Assembly: GCA_029961075.1 (NCBI GenBank)
Contig: JASBVL010000018.1
Span: forward strand, 1-45,158
Direction of reading: 5' to 3'
Source of the DNA: Sphaerobacter sp.
GTDB lineage: Bacteria; Chloroflexota; Chloroflexia; Thermomicrobiales; Thermomicrobiaceae
DNA: 45,158 nt
Of this stretch, positions 24,112-32,797 are shown in pieces. The notes under the pieces are model-generated. The model made no database searches. It saw nothing but the letters and a program-made list of their open reading frames with translations, and was not told where the DNA came from. Made by a program: the position numbers and the translations under genes. Position 1 is the first letter of the stretch. Every line of letters begins with the position of its first letter.

Positions 24112-27100
24112 GTGTTCAAGCCCGTCTCCACCAAGGTTGACTTTCCCGCCATGGAACGGGAGACGCTGCGCTGGTGGTATGAGAGCGGCGTCGTCGAGAA
24201 GTACCTCAAGCGCAATGCCAACTCCGAGCGGCGCTGGTCGTTCATCGACGGCCCCATCACCGCCAACAACCCGATGGGCGTGCATCACGCCTGGGGGCGC
24301 ACCTATAAGGATCTGTACCAGCGCTTCCATACCATGCTCGGCGAGCGGCAGCGCTATCAGAACGGCTTCGACTGCCAGGGGCTGTGGGTCGAGGTCGAGG
24401 TCGAGAAGGAGCTCGGCTTCAACTCCAAGCAGGACATCGAGGCCTACGGCATCGCGCGCTTCGTAGAGAAGTGCAAGGAGCGCGTCTGGAAGTACTCCGC
24501 GATCCAGACCGAGCAGTCCAAGCGCCTCGGCTACTTCATGGACTGGGACAACTCCTACTACACGATGTCCGATGAGAACAACTACACCATCTGGCACTTC
24601 CTGAAGGTGTGCCACGAGCGGGGCTGGATCTACCGGGGCGCCGACGTGATGCCGTGGTGCCCGCGCTGCGCCACCGGCCTCTCCGAGATGGAGGTGAGCG
24701 AGGGCTATCAGGAGCGCACCCACACCAGCCTCTACGCGCGCTTCCCGCTCGAGGGCCGGGAGGGCGAGTACCTGCTCGTCTGGACGACGACGCCCTGGAC
24801 GCTGGCGGCCAATGTGGCCGCGGCGGTCCACCCGGACCTCGTCTACCAGAAGGTTCGGCAGGGGGACGCGGTCTACTACGTGGCGCGCGAGGCGGTGGCG
24901 AACGCCATCCGTGGCCCGTACGAGGTCGTGGGCGAGGTCGTGGGGCGTGACATGGTCGGCTGGCGCTACCGCGGCCCGTTCGACGAGTTGCCGGCCGAGC
25001 AGGGCGTTGAGCACCGGGTGATCCCCTGGGATGCGGTCGACGCGGCGGAGGGGACCGGCATCGTCCATATCGCCCCGGGCGCCGGGCGGGAGGACTACCA
25101 GCTCGGCAAGGAGTACGGCCTGCCGGTCGTCGCGCCGCTGGACGAGAACGGTGTCTACGTCGACGGGTTCGACTGGCTGACCGGGCGCGCGGTCGGGACG
25201 GTGGCTGAGCCGATCGTCGAGAACCTGCGCGCGAAGGGGCTGCTCTACCACGCCTACGCGCACACCCACCGCTACCCCACCTGCTGGCGGTGCGGGACCG
25301 ACCTGGTCTTCCGCCTGGTCGACGAGTGGTACATCGCGGTGGACCCGTGGCGCGAGCAGATCATGGAGATCGCCAAGCAGATCCGCTGGATCCCCGAGTT
25401 CGGCCTGGACCGCGAGCTCGACTGGCTCCGGAACATGGACGACTGGATGATCTCCAAGAAGCGCTACTGGGGGCTGGCGCTGCCGATCTGGACCTGCGAC
25501 GCCTGCGGCTGGTTCGACGTCATCGGCAGCGAGACCGAGCTGAAGGAGCGGGCCATCGCCGGGTGGGAGGAGTTCGACGGGCACACCCCGCACCGGCCCT
25601 GGATCGACGCGGTCAAGATCCGCTGCGAGCAGTGCGGCGGGGTCGCCTCGCGCATCCCGGATGTCGGCAACCCGTGGCTCGACGCCGGGATCGTGCCCTT
25701 CTCGACGTTGCACTACCGGCACGACCGCGAGTACTGGCGCGAGTGGTTCCCGGCCGACTTCATCACCGAGTCGTTCCCGGGTCAGTTCCGCAACTGGTTC
25801 TACTCGCTGCTGGCGCAGAGCACCGTCCTGGTCGGGGAACCGCCCTTCCGCACCGTGCTCGGCTTCGCCACGCTGCGCGACGAGCACGGCGAGGAGATGC
25901 ACAAGAGCAAGGGCAACGCCATCTGGTTCGACGACGCGGCCGAGCGCATGGGCGCCGACGTGATGCGCTGGCTCTACCTGAAGCACAACCCGGCGCAGAA
26001 CCTCAACTTCGGCTTCCGGCTCGGCGACGAGGCACGGCGGCAGTTCATCCTGCCTCTCTGGAACTCGTATGCGTTCTTCGTCAACTACGCCGCGCTTGAT
26101 GGCTTCAACCCGGCCGAGCACGACGTGCCGCTGGCCGAGCGGACCTTGCTCGACCGCTGGATCCTGTCGCGCCTGCAGGAGGTGATTCGGGTCGTCCGCG
26201 ACCGGCTGAGCGATTACGACTCGCTCAACGCGGCCCGCGCCCTGGAGGAGTTCGTCGTCGAGGACCTGTCGAACTGGTACATCCGGCGCAACCGGCGGCG
26301 GTTCTGGAAGGCGGAGAACGACCGGGACAAGGCGGCGGCCTATCTCACGCTGCACGAGGTCCTGGTCACCACGACCAAGCTGCTGGCGCCGTTCCTGCCG
26401 TTCATGACCGAGGTGATGTACCGCAACCTGGTCCTGAGCGTTGACCCGACGGCGCCGGAGTCGGTGCACCTAACCGACTTCCCGGAGGTCGACGAGTCGA
26501 AGGTCGACGCGGCGCTGGACCGGGACATGGCGGCGCTGCTGCACGTGGTCGGCCTGGGCCGGGCGGCCCGCGCCAGGGCCAACGTCAAGGTGCGCCAGCC
26601 GCTGCCGCGCGTGCTGGTCGGCTCGCGCCAGGAGGGCGCGGTCGCGGCGATCGAGCGGCTGCGGGATCAGCTCCTCGACGAGTTGAACGTCAAGGACTTC
26701 GCGGTCATCGAGGACCCGAACGAATACGTCACCTACCGGGTGCGGCCGAATCTCGCGGTGCTCGGGCCGAAGTACGGTCCGAAGCTGGGCGCCATCCGTG
26801 AGGCGCTGGCGGCGGCCGACCCGGCGCGCGTCGGGCAACTGCAGCGGGCCGGGCGCCCGCTGACGCTGCAGCTCGACGGGGAGACGGTCGAGCTGACCCC
26901 TGACGAGCTGCTGGTCGAGGTGCAGGACCGGCCGGGCTTCAGCGTCGTCGAGGACCGGGACTTCCTGGTCGCGCTCGACCTGACCATCACACCGGAGCTG
27001 CGGCTCGAGGGGCTGGCGCGCGACTTCGTGCGCGGCGTGCAGGACGCGCGCAAGAGCGCCGGCCTGCGGATCGAGGACACGATCGTGACGGTCTACCAGG

Positions 27101-27294
27101 CGGGCGGGGAGCTGGCAGAGGCGATCGCGCGCTTCGCCGACTACATCAAGACGGAGACGCTCTCCACCGAGCTGCGCCCCGGGGACCCGGCAGTGGACGG
27201 GCAGTACCGCGAGGAGATCAAGGTCGGCTCCGAGCGCGTCGCGGTGGGCATCACCCGGGTCGGCCGCCTGGCCGCGGTGCCGGGGGAGGAGTGA
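24112..27294 (+). CDS. ileS: Isoleucyl-tRNA synthetase with GVHH in place of the HxGH signature
   Basis: This encodes 1060 residues. It charges tRNA(Ile) with isoleucine. The first class I signature is not HxGH. Residues 54-63 read PMGVHHAWGR, that is G-x-H-H with the first and third positions swapped. The KMSKS-type loop is MHKSKGN (Lys598, Ser599, Lys600). The editing domain has LVWTTTPWTLAANVAAAVHP and GTGIVHIAPGAGREDYQLGKE. CxxC zinc pairs occur in PWCPRCATG, CWRCG and CDACG. The C-terminal anticodon region has DVMRWLYLKHNPAQNLNFGF and LDRWILSRLQEV. The start is GTG at 24112 with AGGAGGG six bases before it. The frame is open further upstream but there it overlaps the T-box. This is probably IleRS2-type. 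Confidence 0.95.
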   Translation: MFKPVSTKVDFPAMERETLRWWYESGVVEKYLKRNANSERRWSFIDGPITANNPMGVHHAWGRTYKDLYQRFHTMLGERQRYQNGFDCQGLWVEVEVEKELGFNSKQDIEAYGIARFVEKCKERVWKYSAIQTEQSKRLGYFMDWDNSYYTMSDENNYTIWHFLKVCHERGWIYRGADVMPWCPRCATGLSEMEVSEGYQERTHTSLYARFPLEGREGEYLLVWTTTPWTLAANVAAAVHPDLVYQKVRQGDAVYYVAREAVANAIRGPYEVVGEVVGRDMVGWRYRGPFDELPAEQGVEHRVIPWDAVDAAEGTGIVHIAPGAGREDYQLGKEYGLPVVAPLDENGVYVDGFDWLTGRAVGTVAEPIVENLRAKGLLYHAYAHTHRYPTCWRCGTDLVFRLVDEWYIAVDPWREQIMEIAKQIRWIPEFGLDRELDWLRNMDDWMISKKRYWGLALPIWTCDACGWFDVIGSETELKERAIAGWEEFDGHTPHRPWIDAVKIRCEQCGGVASRIPDVGNPWLDAGIVPFSTLHYRHDREYWREWFPADFITESFPGQFRNWFYSLLAQSTVLVGEPPFRTVLGFATLRDEHGEEMHKSKGNAIWFDDAAERMGADVMRWLYLKHNPAQNLNFGFRLGDEARRQFILPLWNSYAFFVNYAALDGFNPAEHDVPLAERTLLDRWILSRLQEVIRVVRDRLSDYDSLNAARALEEFVVEDLSNWYIRRNRRRFWKAENDRDKAAAYLTLHEVLVTTTKLLAPFLPFMTEVMYRNLVLSVDPTAPESVHLTDFPEVDESKVDAALDRDMAALLHVVGLGRAARARANVKVRQPLPRVLVGSRQEGAVAAIERLRDQLLDELNVKDFAVIEDPNEYVTYRVRPNLAVLGPKYGPKLGAIREALAAADPARVGQLQRAGRPLTLQLDGETVELTPDELLVEVQDRPGFSVVEDRDFLVALDLTITPELRLEGLARDFVRGVQDARKSAGLRIEDTIVTVYQAGGELAEAIARFADYIKTETLSTELRPGDPAVDGQYREEIKVGSERVAVGITRVGRLAAVPGEE

Positions 27295-27426
27295 GCCGCG
27301 CGTCGACCGACGGGGCGATCGGCGGCTGGGCTGCGGCGCGTGCGCGTCGGCAGACGCCAGCCGCGCGTCGCGATGGCGACACGACGTGGCGGGGCTCGGC
27401 GCGGCCGCGCGCGAGCCGCTGGGACG

Positions 27427-27468
27427 GCCCGGGGCGCAAGCCCCGGGCTCGCCACGGAAAGCCCGTGG
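27427..27468 (+). repeat. Two adjacent hairpins after ileS
   Basis: GCCCGGGG (27427-27434) pairs with CCCCGGGC (27441-27448) over a six-base loop, then CCACGG (27452-27457) pairs with CCGTGG (27463-27468). No U-tract follows. They lie about 130 bases after the ileS stop and could help end its transcript or be a REP-like element. The rest of the 263-base gap from 27295 to 27557 shows nothing. Confidence 0.5.
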
Positions 27469-27557
27469 AAGCCGGCTCGGACGCGTCCGTCTCCCACCGC
27501 ATGCGCTGAGTGCAGGAGCGTGGGTGGGAGCTGAGTCAGGGGTGAGGGCTGCATCGG

Positions 27558-28313
27558 ATGACGAGCCATCGTCCGCCTGCGTTACGCATGAATCGACTCG
27601 ACCGCCTGCGATCCATGTTGGCCTCGGTGGGGCCGCTGGGGGAGACGCACCTGACGCTGCCGCGCAGCGGGGTCGCCTACCGCATTACCCGCCCCACCGA
27701 TGTCGACCGACTGCTCGACGCCGCCGTGGACGACCCGGAGCAGAATCTCCCCTACTGGGCGGAGCTGTGGCCGAGCGGGATCGCGCTGGCCGACGCGATC
27801 GTGGCGCGCCCGGAGGTCGTCGCCGGGCAACGGGTCCTCGAGATCGGCTGTGGGTTGGGGGTGACGGCGATCGCTGCCGGCGCGGCCGGCGCCCAGCTCA
27901 CCGTGACCGACTACGCCCCGGAGTCCCTCTGGCTCTGCCGGTACAACTGCCTGGCGAACCAGAGTCCGGAGCCGGCGACGATGCAGATGAACTGGCGGCA
28001 ACCGCCGGAGGAGCTCTTCGCGCTCGCCGGGGACGGCTTCCCGGTGGTGCTGGCGGCCGACGTGCTCTACGAGTCGCGCGACGTGCAGCCCCTGCTCGCC
28101 CTGGTCGAGCGGCTGGTCGCACCCGGCGGGCTGCTCTGGCTGGCGGAGCCGCGGCGCCCGGTCGCGGCGCGCTTCATCGAGCTGGCGGTGGAGCGGGGCT
28201 GGGCCACCAGCGAGCCCGACGGGGTCTGGGACGGCCCCTGGCCCGAGCCGAACGATGCCCGCGTGCGAGTCCGGGTGCATCGGCTGTACCGACCGGCGGC
28301 GCCCCGCGTCTAG
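27558..28313 (+). CDS. Class I SAM-dependent methyltransferase (protein lysine methyltransferase-like)
   Basis: This encodes about 251 residues. The SAM-binding motif is VLEIGCGLGVTAIAAGAAGA, followed by TVTDYAPESLWLCRYN and VVLAADVLYESRDVQPLLAL. PYWAELWPSGIALADAI in front resembles the methyltransferase-16 / METTL group (ETF-beta or other protein lysine methyltransferases), where that W-x-x-x segment recurs. The target is unknown. The ATG at 27558 is preceded by GTGAGGG. An internal ATG at 27588 is an alternative start. It lies 87 bases before the molybdopterin operon and might be cotranscribed. Confidence 0.88.
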   Translation: MTSHRPPALRMNRLDRLRSMLASVGPLGETHLTLPRSGVAYRITRPTDVDRLLDAAVDDPEQNLPYWAELWPSGIALADAIVARPEVVAGQRVLEIGCGLGVTAIAAGAAGAQLTVTDYAPESLWLCRYNCLANQSPEPATMQMNWRQPPEELFALAGDGFPVVLAADVLYESRDVQPLLALVERLVAPGGLLWLAEPRRPVAARFIELAVERGWATSEPDGVWDGPWPEPNDARVRVRVHRLYRPAAPRV

Positions 28314-28400
28314 GCACCCGCTGGCACCCTCGCGCGGCACGGTGCATGCGGTCGCACCACCCATGCCTGCCGACGACTGCAGCCGAGAGGTGCGACCAGA

Positions 28401-29009
28401 GTGAGCTTCATTTCACGGGGGTTCAAGGGGCGGGGGCGCCGGGAGGGAGCGGCCGGCCGGCTTCCCCCGGGGCAGTACCTGGAGCACGGCTTCCCCGTCC
28501 TCTCGGCCGGCCCCACGCCGCATACCCCGCTCGACCGATGGGACTTCACCATGGTGGGGCAGGTCGACCAGGTGCGACGCTGGACCTGGGACGAGTTCCT
28601 GGCGCTCCCCGCCGAGACGATCACCCGCGACATCCACTGCGTCACCAAATGGAGCAAGCTGGATTCGACCTGGACCGGCGTGTCCGTCGATACGCTGCTG
28701 GACGGGGTGGAGACGAGCGCCGACTACGTCCTGGCGTTCTGCGACGGCGGCTACACCACCAACCTGCCGCTGGAGGACGTGACCGGCGGCAAGGCGTGGA
28801 TCGCCTACGCGTACGAGGGGCAGCCGCTGGCGCCGGCGCATGGCGGCCCGGCGCGGCTGCTGGTGCCGCACCTCTATTTCTGGAAGAGCGCGAAGTGGGT
28901 GCGCGGGCTGGAGCTGCTGGCGGCGGACCAGCCGGGCTTCTGGGAGTCGCTCGGCTATCACAACCGCGGCGATCCCTGGCGGGAGCAGCGCTACTGGGGA
29001 GATGAGTGA
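28401..29009 (+). CDS. Molybdopterin-dependent oxidoreductase (sulfite oxidase-like fold)
   Basis: This encodes 202 residues. It is a single compact Moco domain like that of the small actinobacterial sulfite oxidase-like proteins. The molybdenum-ligating cysteine is in TRDIHCVTKWSKLDSTWTGV. Other family marks are PHTPLDRWDFTMVGQVD, CDGGYTTNLPLEDVTGGKAW, GGPARLLVPHLYFWKSAKWV and RGDPWREQRYWGDE. There is no signal peptide or Tat motif, so it probably works in the cytoplasm. The substrate is not known. It starts at GTG 28401 and overlaps the flavin reductase gene, which is its likely electron partner. Confidence 0.93.
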   Translation: MSFISRGFKGRGRREGAAGRLPPGQYLEHGFPVLSAGPTPHTPLDRWDFTMVGQVDQVRRWTWDEFLALPAETITRDIHCVTKWSKLDSTWTGVSVDTLLDGVETSADYVLAFCDGGYTTNLPLEDVTGGKAWIAYAYEGQPLAPAHGGPARLLVPHLYFWKSAKWVRGLELLAADQPGFWESLGYHNRGDPWREQRYWGDE

Positions 29010-29755
29010 TGGGGGCCGTGCCATCCCGCCTGAGCTGGCGTGTTGCGACGGTCCGCGCGGTCCAGCCGGAGACGCAGCGGGTGCTCAGCCTCGTGCTCGA
29101 CGTGCCCGGCTGGGATGGGCACCAACCCGGGCAGCATATCGACGTGCGCCTGACCGCCGCGGACGGGTACCAGGCGCAGCGCAGCTACTCCATCTCGTCG
29201 GCGCCGGAGGACCCGGCGATCACGATCACCGTCGAGCGACTCGATGACGGCGAGGTGTCGCCCTACCTGGCGGACGTGCTCCGCCCCGGCGACGGGCTGG
29301 AGCTGCGCGGACCGATCGGCGGCTGGTTCACCTGGACGACGCAGGACGGCGGGCCGCTCCTGCTGGTGGCCGGCGGGTCCGGGCTCGCCCCGCTGATGGC
29401 GATGCTGCGGCACCGGGCCGCGCGGCGGAGCACGGTGCCGGTTCGGCTCCTCTACTCCTCGCGCGGCTTCGACGACATCATCTACCGGGCGGAGCTGGAC
29501 CGGCTGGTGTCCCACGACCCCGATCTCGCCGTCGTCCACACGCTGACGCGGTCGCAGCCGCCGGGCTGGACCGGCTATGCCCGCCGCATCGACGGCGCCA
29601 TGCTGGCGGCGGTGGCGTGGGCGCCCGAGGCGCGTCCGTTGGCCATGGTCTGCGGGCCGACCCCGATGGTGGAGGCGGTGGCCGACGCGCTCGTCGCGCT
29701 GGGGCACGATCCGGGGCGGATCCGGACCGAGCGCTTCGGGCCGACGGGAGGGTGA
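29006..29755 (+). CDS. FAD/NAD-binding oxidoreductase (ferredoxin reductase-like)
   Basis: This encodes 249 residues. The FAD-binding half has GQHIDVRLTAADGYQAQRSYS followed by SS, the R-x-Y-S flavin motif. The NAD(P)H half has LLLVAGGSGLAPLMAMLRHR and MVCGPTPMVEAVADAL. It lacks the 2Fe-2S domain, so it is a two-domain flavin reductase that can pass electrons from NAD(P)H to a partner. It starts at 29006 (GTG) or 29009 (ATG), both overlapping the stop of the Moco gene, which points to coupled translation. Its stop is two bases before the ATG of the DUF6510 gene. Confidence 0.92.
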   Translation: MMGAVPSRLSWRVATVRAVQPETQRVLSLVLDVPGWDGHQPGQHIDVRLTAADGYQAQRSYSISSAPEDPAITITVERLDDGEVSPYLADVLRPGDGLELRGPIGGWFTWTTQDGGPLLLVAGGSGLAPLMAMLRHRAARRSTVPVRLLYSSRGFDDIIYRAELDRLVSHDPDLAVVHTLTRSQPPGWTGYARRIDGAMLAAVAWAPEARPLAMVCGPTPMVEAVADALVALGHDPGRIRTERFGPTGG

Positions 29756-29757
29756 GC

Positions 29758-30030
29758 ATGGACGCGGAGGCGCTGCGGCTCGACGGCAACGCGGCCGCCG
29801 GGCTTCTCGACCAGATCTTCGCCAGCGAGGTGACCACGGTGCGCGGCACCTGCGCCGGATGCGGTCGCACCTCGTCGATCGGCGCGCTGCTCCTCTACGG
29901 TGGCGCGATGGGCGCGGTGCTCCGCTGCCCGGGCTGCGAGGCGGTGGTGCTGCGCGCCGCCGCGATCCGCGGGCGGTATCTCCTCGACCTCCGCGGCGCG
30001 GCGCATCTGGAACTGCGGGACGGCGCGTGA
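29758..30030 (+). CDS. DUF6510-like small zinc-ribbon protein
   Basis: This encodes 90 residues. Two pairs, CAGC and CPGC, about 35 residues apart (TCAGCGRTSS and LRCPGCEAVVL), form a likely zinc ribbon. The start MDAEALRLDGNAAAGLLDQI matches the small DUF6510 proteins that follow the Moco oxidoreductase and flavin reductase genes in many actinobacteria. Its function is undescribed, and a role as a cofactor chaperone or electron-transfer helper is only inferred from context. The ATG at 29758 follows GGGAGGGTG. It ends 13 bases before the convergent ffh gene. Confidence 0.87.
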   Translation: MDAEALRLDGNAAAGLLDQIFASEVTTVRGTCAGCGRTSSIGALLLYGGAMGAVLRCPGCEAVVLRAAAIRGRYLLDLRGAAHLELRDGA

Positions 30031-30042
30031 GGGCCGCGTCGG

Positions 30043-31536
30043 TCAGCGACGGCGGCCCTTGGCCTTCTTCTTGCCGCCCTTCTTCGGGGAGTTGGTCGCC
30101 TTGCGCATCGGCGCCGGCCCGGGCCCGCCGAACGCCGGTGGGAAGGCGCCCTGCTGCATCAGCGCCTCGAGGTCGGCATCGCCCAGCCCGGCCAGGGCCT
30201 GACGGCTGCGCATCAGCCCCCGGAGCCCCCGCCGGCCGCCAGCCAGATCCCCAAGCTGCGCCATCATCTTCTGCATCTGCTTGAACTGATTGACGAGCTG
30301 GTTGACCTGCGCGACCGACGTGCCGCTGCCCATCGCGATGCGCTTGCGGCGGCTGGGCTTGAGGATGTCCGGGTTGCGCCGCTCCTCGGGCGTCATCGAG
30401 TAGATGATCGCCTCGATGTGCTTGAACTCGTCGTCGCTGATCTGCACCTGCTGCTGGCGCAGCGCCTGCCCGATGCCGGGGATCAGCTCCAGGAGCTGTG
30501 TCAGCGGCCCCATCCGCTTGATCTGCTGGAGCTGGTTCAGGAAGTCCTCGAAGTTGAACTGGCCGGCGAGCACCTTCTGTTCGAGCTCCCGGCTCTCCTC
30601 CTCGGTTACCTGCTCCTGCGCCCGCTCGATCAGCGTCAGGACGTCGCCCATCCCGAGGATGCGCGAGGCCAGGCGATCCGGGTAGAACGGCTCGACGGCG
30701 TCGACCCGCTCGCCGGTGCCGATGTACTTGATCGGGACGCCGACGACCGAGCGAATCGAGAGGGCCGCGCCGCCCCGCGCGTCGCCGTCCATCTTGGTCA
30801 GGATCAGCCCGGTCAGCGCCAGACGACGGTGGAACTCCTGGGCGACGTTCACCGCCTCCTGGCCGGTCATGGCGTCGGCGACCAGGAGGATCTCGGTCGG
30901 CCGGACCGCCTCGGCGATCCGCTCGACCTCCTGCATCATGCGCTCGTCGATCTGGAGCCGGCCGGCGGTGTCGATCAGGACGACGGTGTGCCCGCGGTCC
31001 TTTGCCAGCTTGACCGCGTTGCGGGCGATGTCGATCGGGTCGGCCTGGGTGCCCTCCGTGTAGACGGGCACGTCGATCTGCTGGCCGAGGGTCTGGAGCT
31101 GGTCAATGGCCGCAGGGCGGTAGACGTCGGCGGCCACCATCAGCGGCTTGCGCCCCTCCTTCTTCAGGAGGTGCGCGATCTTGGCGACGTGGGTCGTCTT
31201 GCCCGAGCCCTGCAGGCCGACCACCATCACGATCGTCGGCGGCACGGACGCCATCTGGAGCGGCACCCGCTCCTCGCCGAGGATCTTGATCAGCTCGTCG
31301 CGCACGATGGCGATGACCTGCTGGGCCGGCGTGAGCGCCTTGAGCACCTCCTCGCCCACCGCCCGCTCGCGCACGGCGGCGACGAAGTCGCGCACGACCT
31401 TGTAGTTGACGTCCGCCTCCAGCAGCGCGCGGCGGACCTCCCGCATCGCCTCGTCGACGTCCTGCTCGGTGAGCCGGCCCTTGTTGCCGATGCGCTGGAA
31501 GACGGCCGTGAGCCGGTCGCTGAGGGTCTCGAACAT
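30043..31536 (-). CDS. ffh: Signal recognition particle protein Ffh
   Basis: This encodes 497 residues. It binds signal sequences and SRP RNA and delivers ribosomes to FtsY. The N domain begins MFETLSDRLTAVFQRIGNKG. The G domain has GLQGSGKTTHVAKIA (G1), DVYRPAAIDQLQ, DTAGRLQ (G3) and TKMDGDARGG (G4). The M domain (about residues 300-440) has FNFEDFLNQLQQI and MTPEERRNPDILKPSRRKRI with SGT. A long C-terminal tail of about 60 residues ends in a lysine-rich run. It starts at ATG 31536, two bases after the ftsY stop, so the two genes form an operon. Confidence 0.97.
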   Translation of the reverse strand: MFETLSDRLTAVFQRIGNKGRLTEQDVDEAMREVRRALLEADVNYKVVRDFVAAVRERAVGEEVLKALTPAQQVIAIVRDELIKILGEERVPLQMASVPPTIVMVVGLQGSGKTTHVAKIAHLLKKEGRKPLMVAADVYRPAAIDQLQTLGQQIDVPVYTEGTQADPIDIARNAVKLAKDRGHTVVLIDTAGRLQIDERMMQEVERIAEAVRPTEILLVADAMTGQEAVNVAQEFHRRLALTGLILTKMDGDARGGAALSIRSVVGVPIKYIGTGERVDAVEPFYPDRLASRILGMGDVLTLIERAQEQVTEEESRELEQKVLAGQFNFEDFLNQLQQIKRMGPLTQLLELIPGIGQALRQQQVQISDDEFKHIEAIIYSMTPEERRNPDILKPSRRKRIAMGSGTSVAQVNQLVNQFKQMQKMMAQLGDLAGGRRGLRGLMRSRQALAGLGDADLEALMQQGAFPPAFGGPGPAPMRKATNSPKKGGKKKAKGRRR

Positions 31537-31538
31537 GG

Positions 31539-32504
31539 CTACAGCTCCTCGTCCTCACCGAAGAAGAGGGCGTCGACGTAGGTGACCGGGTTGAACTCGG
31601 CCAGCGCCGTCACCTGCTCGCCGGTGCCGACGTAGCTGATCGGGGTGCCCAGCTCGCGGGCGATGGCGAAGGCGATGCCGCCGCGGGCGGTGCCGTCCAG
31701 CTTCGCGATGGCGATGTCGGTGATCTCGACCGCCTCGGCGAACTTCTGCGCCTGCACCAGGCCGTTCTGCCCGGTCGTCGCGTCGATGACCAGCAGCACC
31801 TCTTGCGGCGCCTCGGCCACGTGCCGCTGCATCACCTTCCGGATCTTCTTCAGCTCCTCCATCAGGTTGTACTTGGTGTGCAGCCGGCCGGCGGTGTCGA
31901 CCAGGAGGATGTCGATGTGGCGGTTGTACGCCGCCTGCATCCCGTCGAAGACGACGGCGCCGGGGTCGGCGCCCGGATCGTGGGCGATAACGGGCACCTT
32001 CAGCCGCTCGCCCCACACCTTCAACTGGTCGATCGCGGCCGCGCGGAAGGTATCCCCGGCCACGAGCATGACCGAGCGGCCCTGATCCTGGTGGTACTTG
32101 GCCAGCTTGGCGATCGTCGTGGTCTTGCCGGTGCCGTTGACGCCGACCACCAGGATGACGTACGGGACGCCGCGCTGGTAGATCTTGACCTTGCGGTTGC
32201 GCGTGGCGTGCTCCAGGAGCGCGATCATCTCGGTGCGCAGCGCCTCGCGCGCGTCGGCCGGCTGCTTGATCCGCTCACGGTCGATCCGCTGGCGCAGGTT
32301 GTCGAGCAGCTCCAGGGTCGTCTCGACGCCCAGGTCGGCCTGGATGAGCAGGGCCTCGAGGTCGTCGAAGAGATCCTCGGTGATCTCACTCCGCTCGAAC
32401 AGGTTCGCGATGTCCTTGAAGATGCCGCGGCGCGTCTTCTTGAGACCGGCTTCGAGCTGGGGCTCGGGTACGGCGCGCCGGCGGAACAGCCTGCTGAATA
32501 CCAC
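31539..32504 (-). CDS. ftsY: Signal recognition particle receptor FtsY
   Basis: This encodes 321 residues. It is the membrane-associated SRP receptor. The N domain runs LEAGLKKTRRGIFKDIANLF and EITEDLFDDLEALLIQADLG. The G domain shows VVGVNGTGKTTTIAKLA, DTFRAAAIDQL, DTAGRLHTKYNLMEEL and AKLDGTARGG, followed by GTPISYVGTGEQ and the terminal LAEFNPVTYVDALFF. It lacks the long acidic A domain of E. coli FtsY and keeps only a short basic N-terminus (FSRLFRRRA), as in many monoderms. The start is GTG at 32504. The next gene is ffh, so both halves of the targeting cycle are made together. Confidence 0.97.
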   Translation of the reverse strand: MVFSRLFRRRAVPEPQLEAGLKKTRRGIFKDIANLFERSEITEDLFDDLEALLIQADLGVETTLELLDNLRQRIDRERIKQPADAREALRTEMIALLEHATRNRKVKIYQRGVPYVILVVGVNGTGKTTTIAKLAKYHQDQGRSVMLVAGDTFRAAAIDQLKVWGERLKVPVIAHDPGADPGAVVFDGMQAAYNRHIDILLVDTAGRLHTKYNLMEELKKIRKVMQRHVAEAPQEVLLVIDATTGQNGLVQAQKFAEAVEITDIAIAKLDGTARGGIAFAIARELGTPISYVGTGEQVTALAEFNPVTYVDALFFGEDEEL

Positions 32505-32550
32505 GAATCGGCCCTCGCTGTCGGTGGGATAGTCTGGATCTCAGCAGTGA

Positions 32551-32595
32551 AGCCGCGCCGTAGTCCTCCGGCGCGGCGCTGCTGCAAGTATACCA
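32551..32595 (-). promoter_or_regulatory. Extended -10 promoter and leader hairpin of ftsY-ffh
   Basis: On the minus strand TGGTATACT at 32595-32587 is an extended -10 element (TGn plus TATACT). A -35 box is weak. About 75 bases of leader follow. AGCCGCGCCG at 32551-32560 pairs with CGGCGCGGC at 32569-32577, forming a hairpin in that leader. Confidence 0.5.
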
Positions 32596-32797
32596 CGACG
32601 CCCCCGTCTGCTCGTGCGATGCGGGGCGCCGCCCTCCTGGCCGGCTCCCGCCCCGTGCGCGCCTCGGCAGGGCCGCCGGTGGACCTGAGCGGGGCGCGGG
32701 CACGCCAGCTCCCTCATCCCGCGTCAGACGATTGACGGCGACCGCACACCGGGCGATATTCGCATCGAATCCACCGTGCCACTCGGAGGGGGTGAGG

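Noticed and set aside
24112..24114. Earlier ileS start codons in the open frame reaching back to 23911
   Set aside because: They would place coding sequence over the T-box and terminator. The GTG at 24112 has a strong AGGAGGG site and begins the conserved protein.
23866..26469. Open frame of 867 codons on the minus strand, opposite ileS
   Set aside because: It is arginine-, valine- and histidine-rich, has no domain pattern and mirrors ileS codon structure. It is a GC-driven antisense frame.
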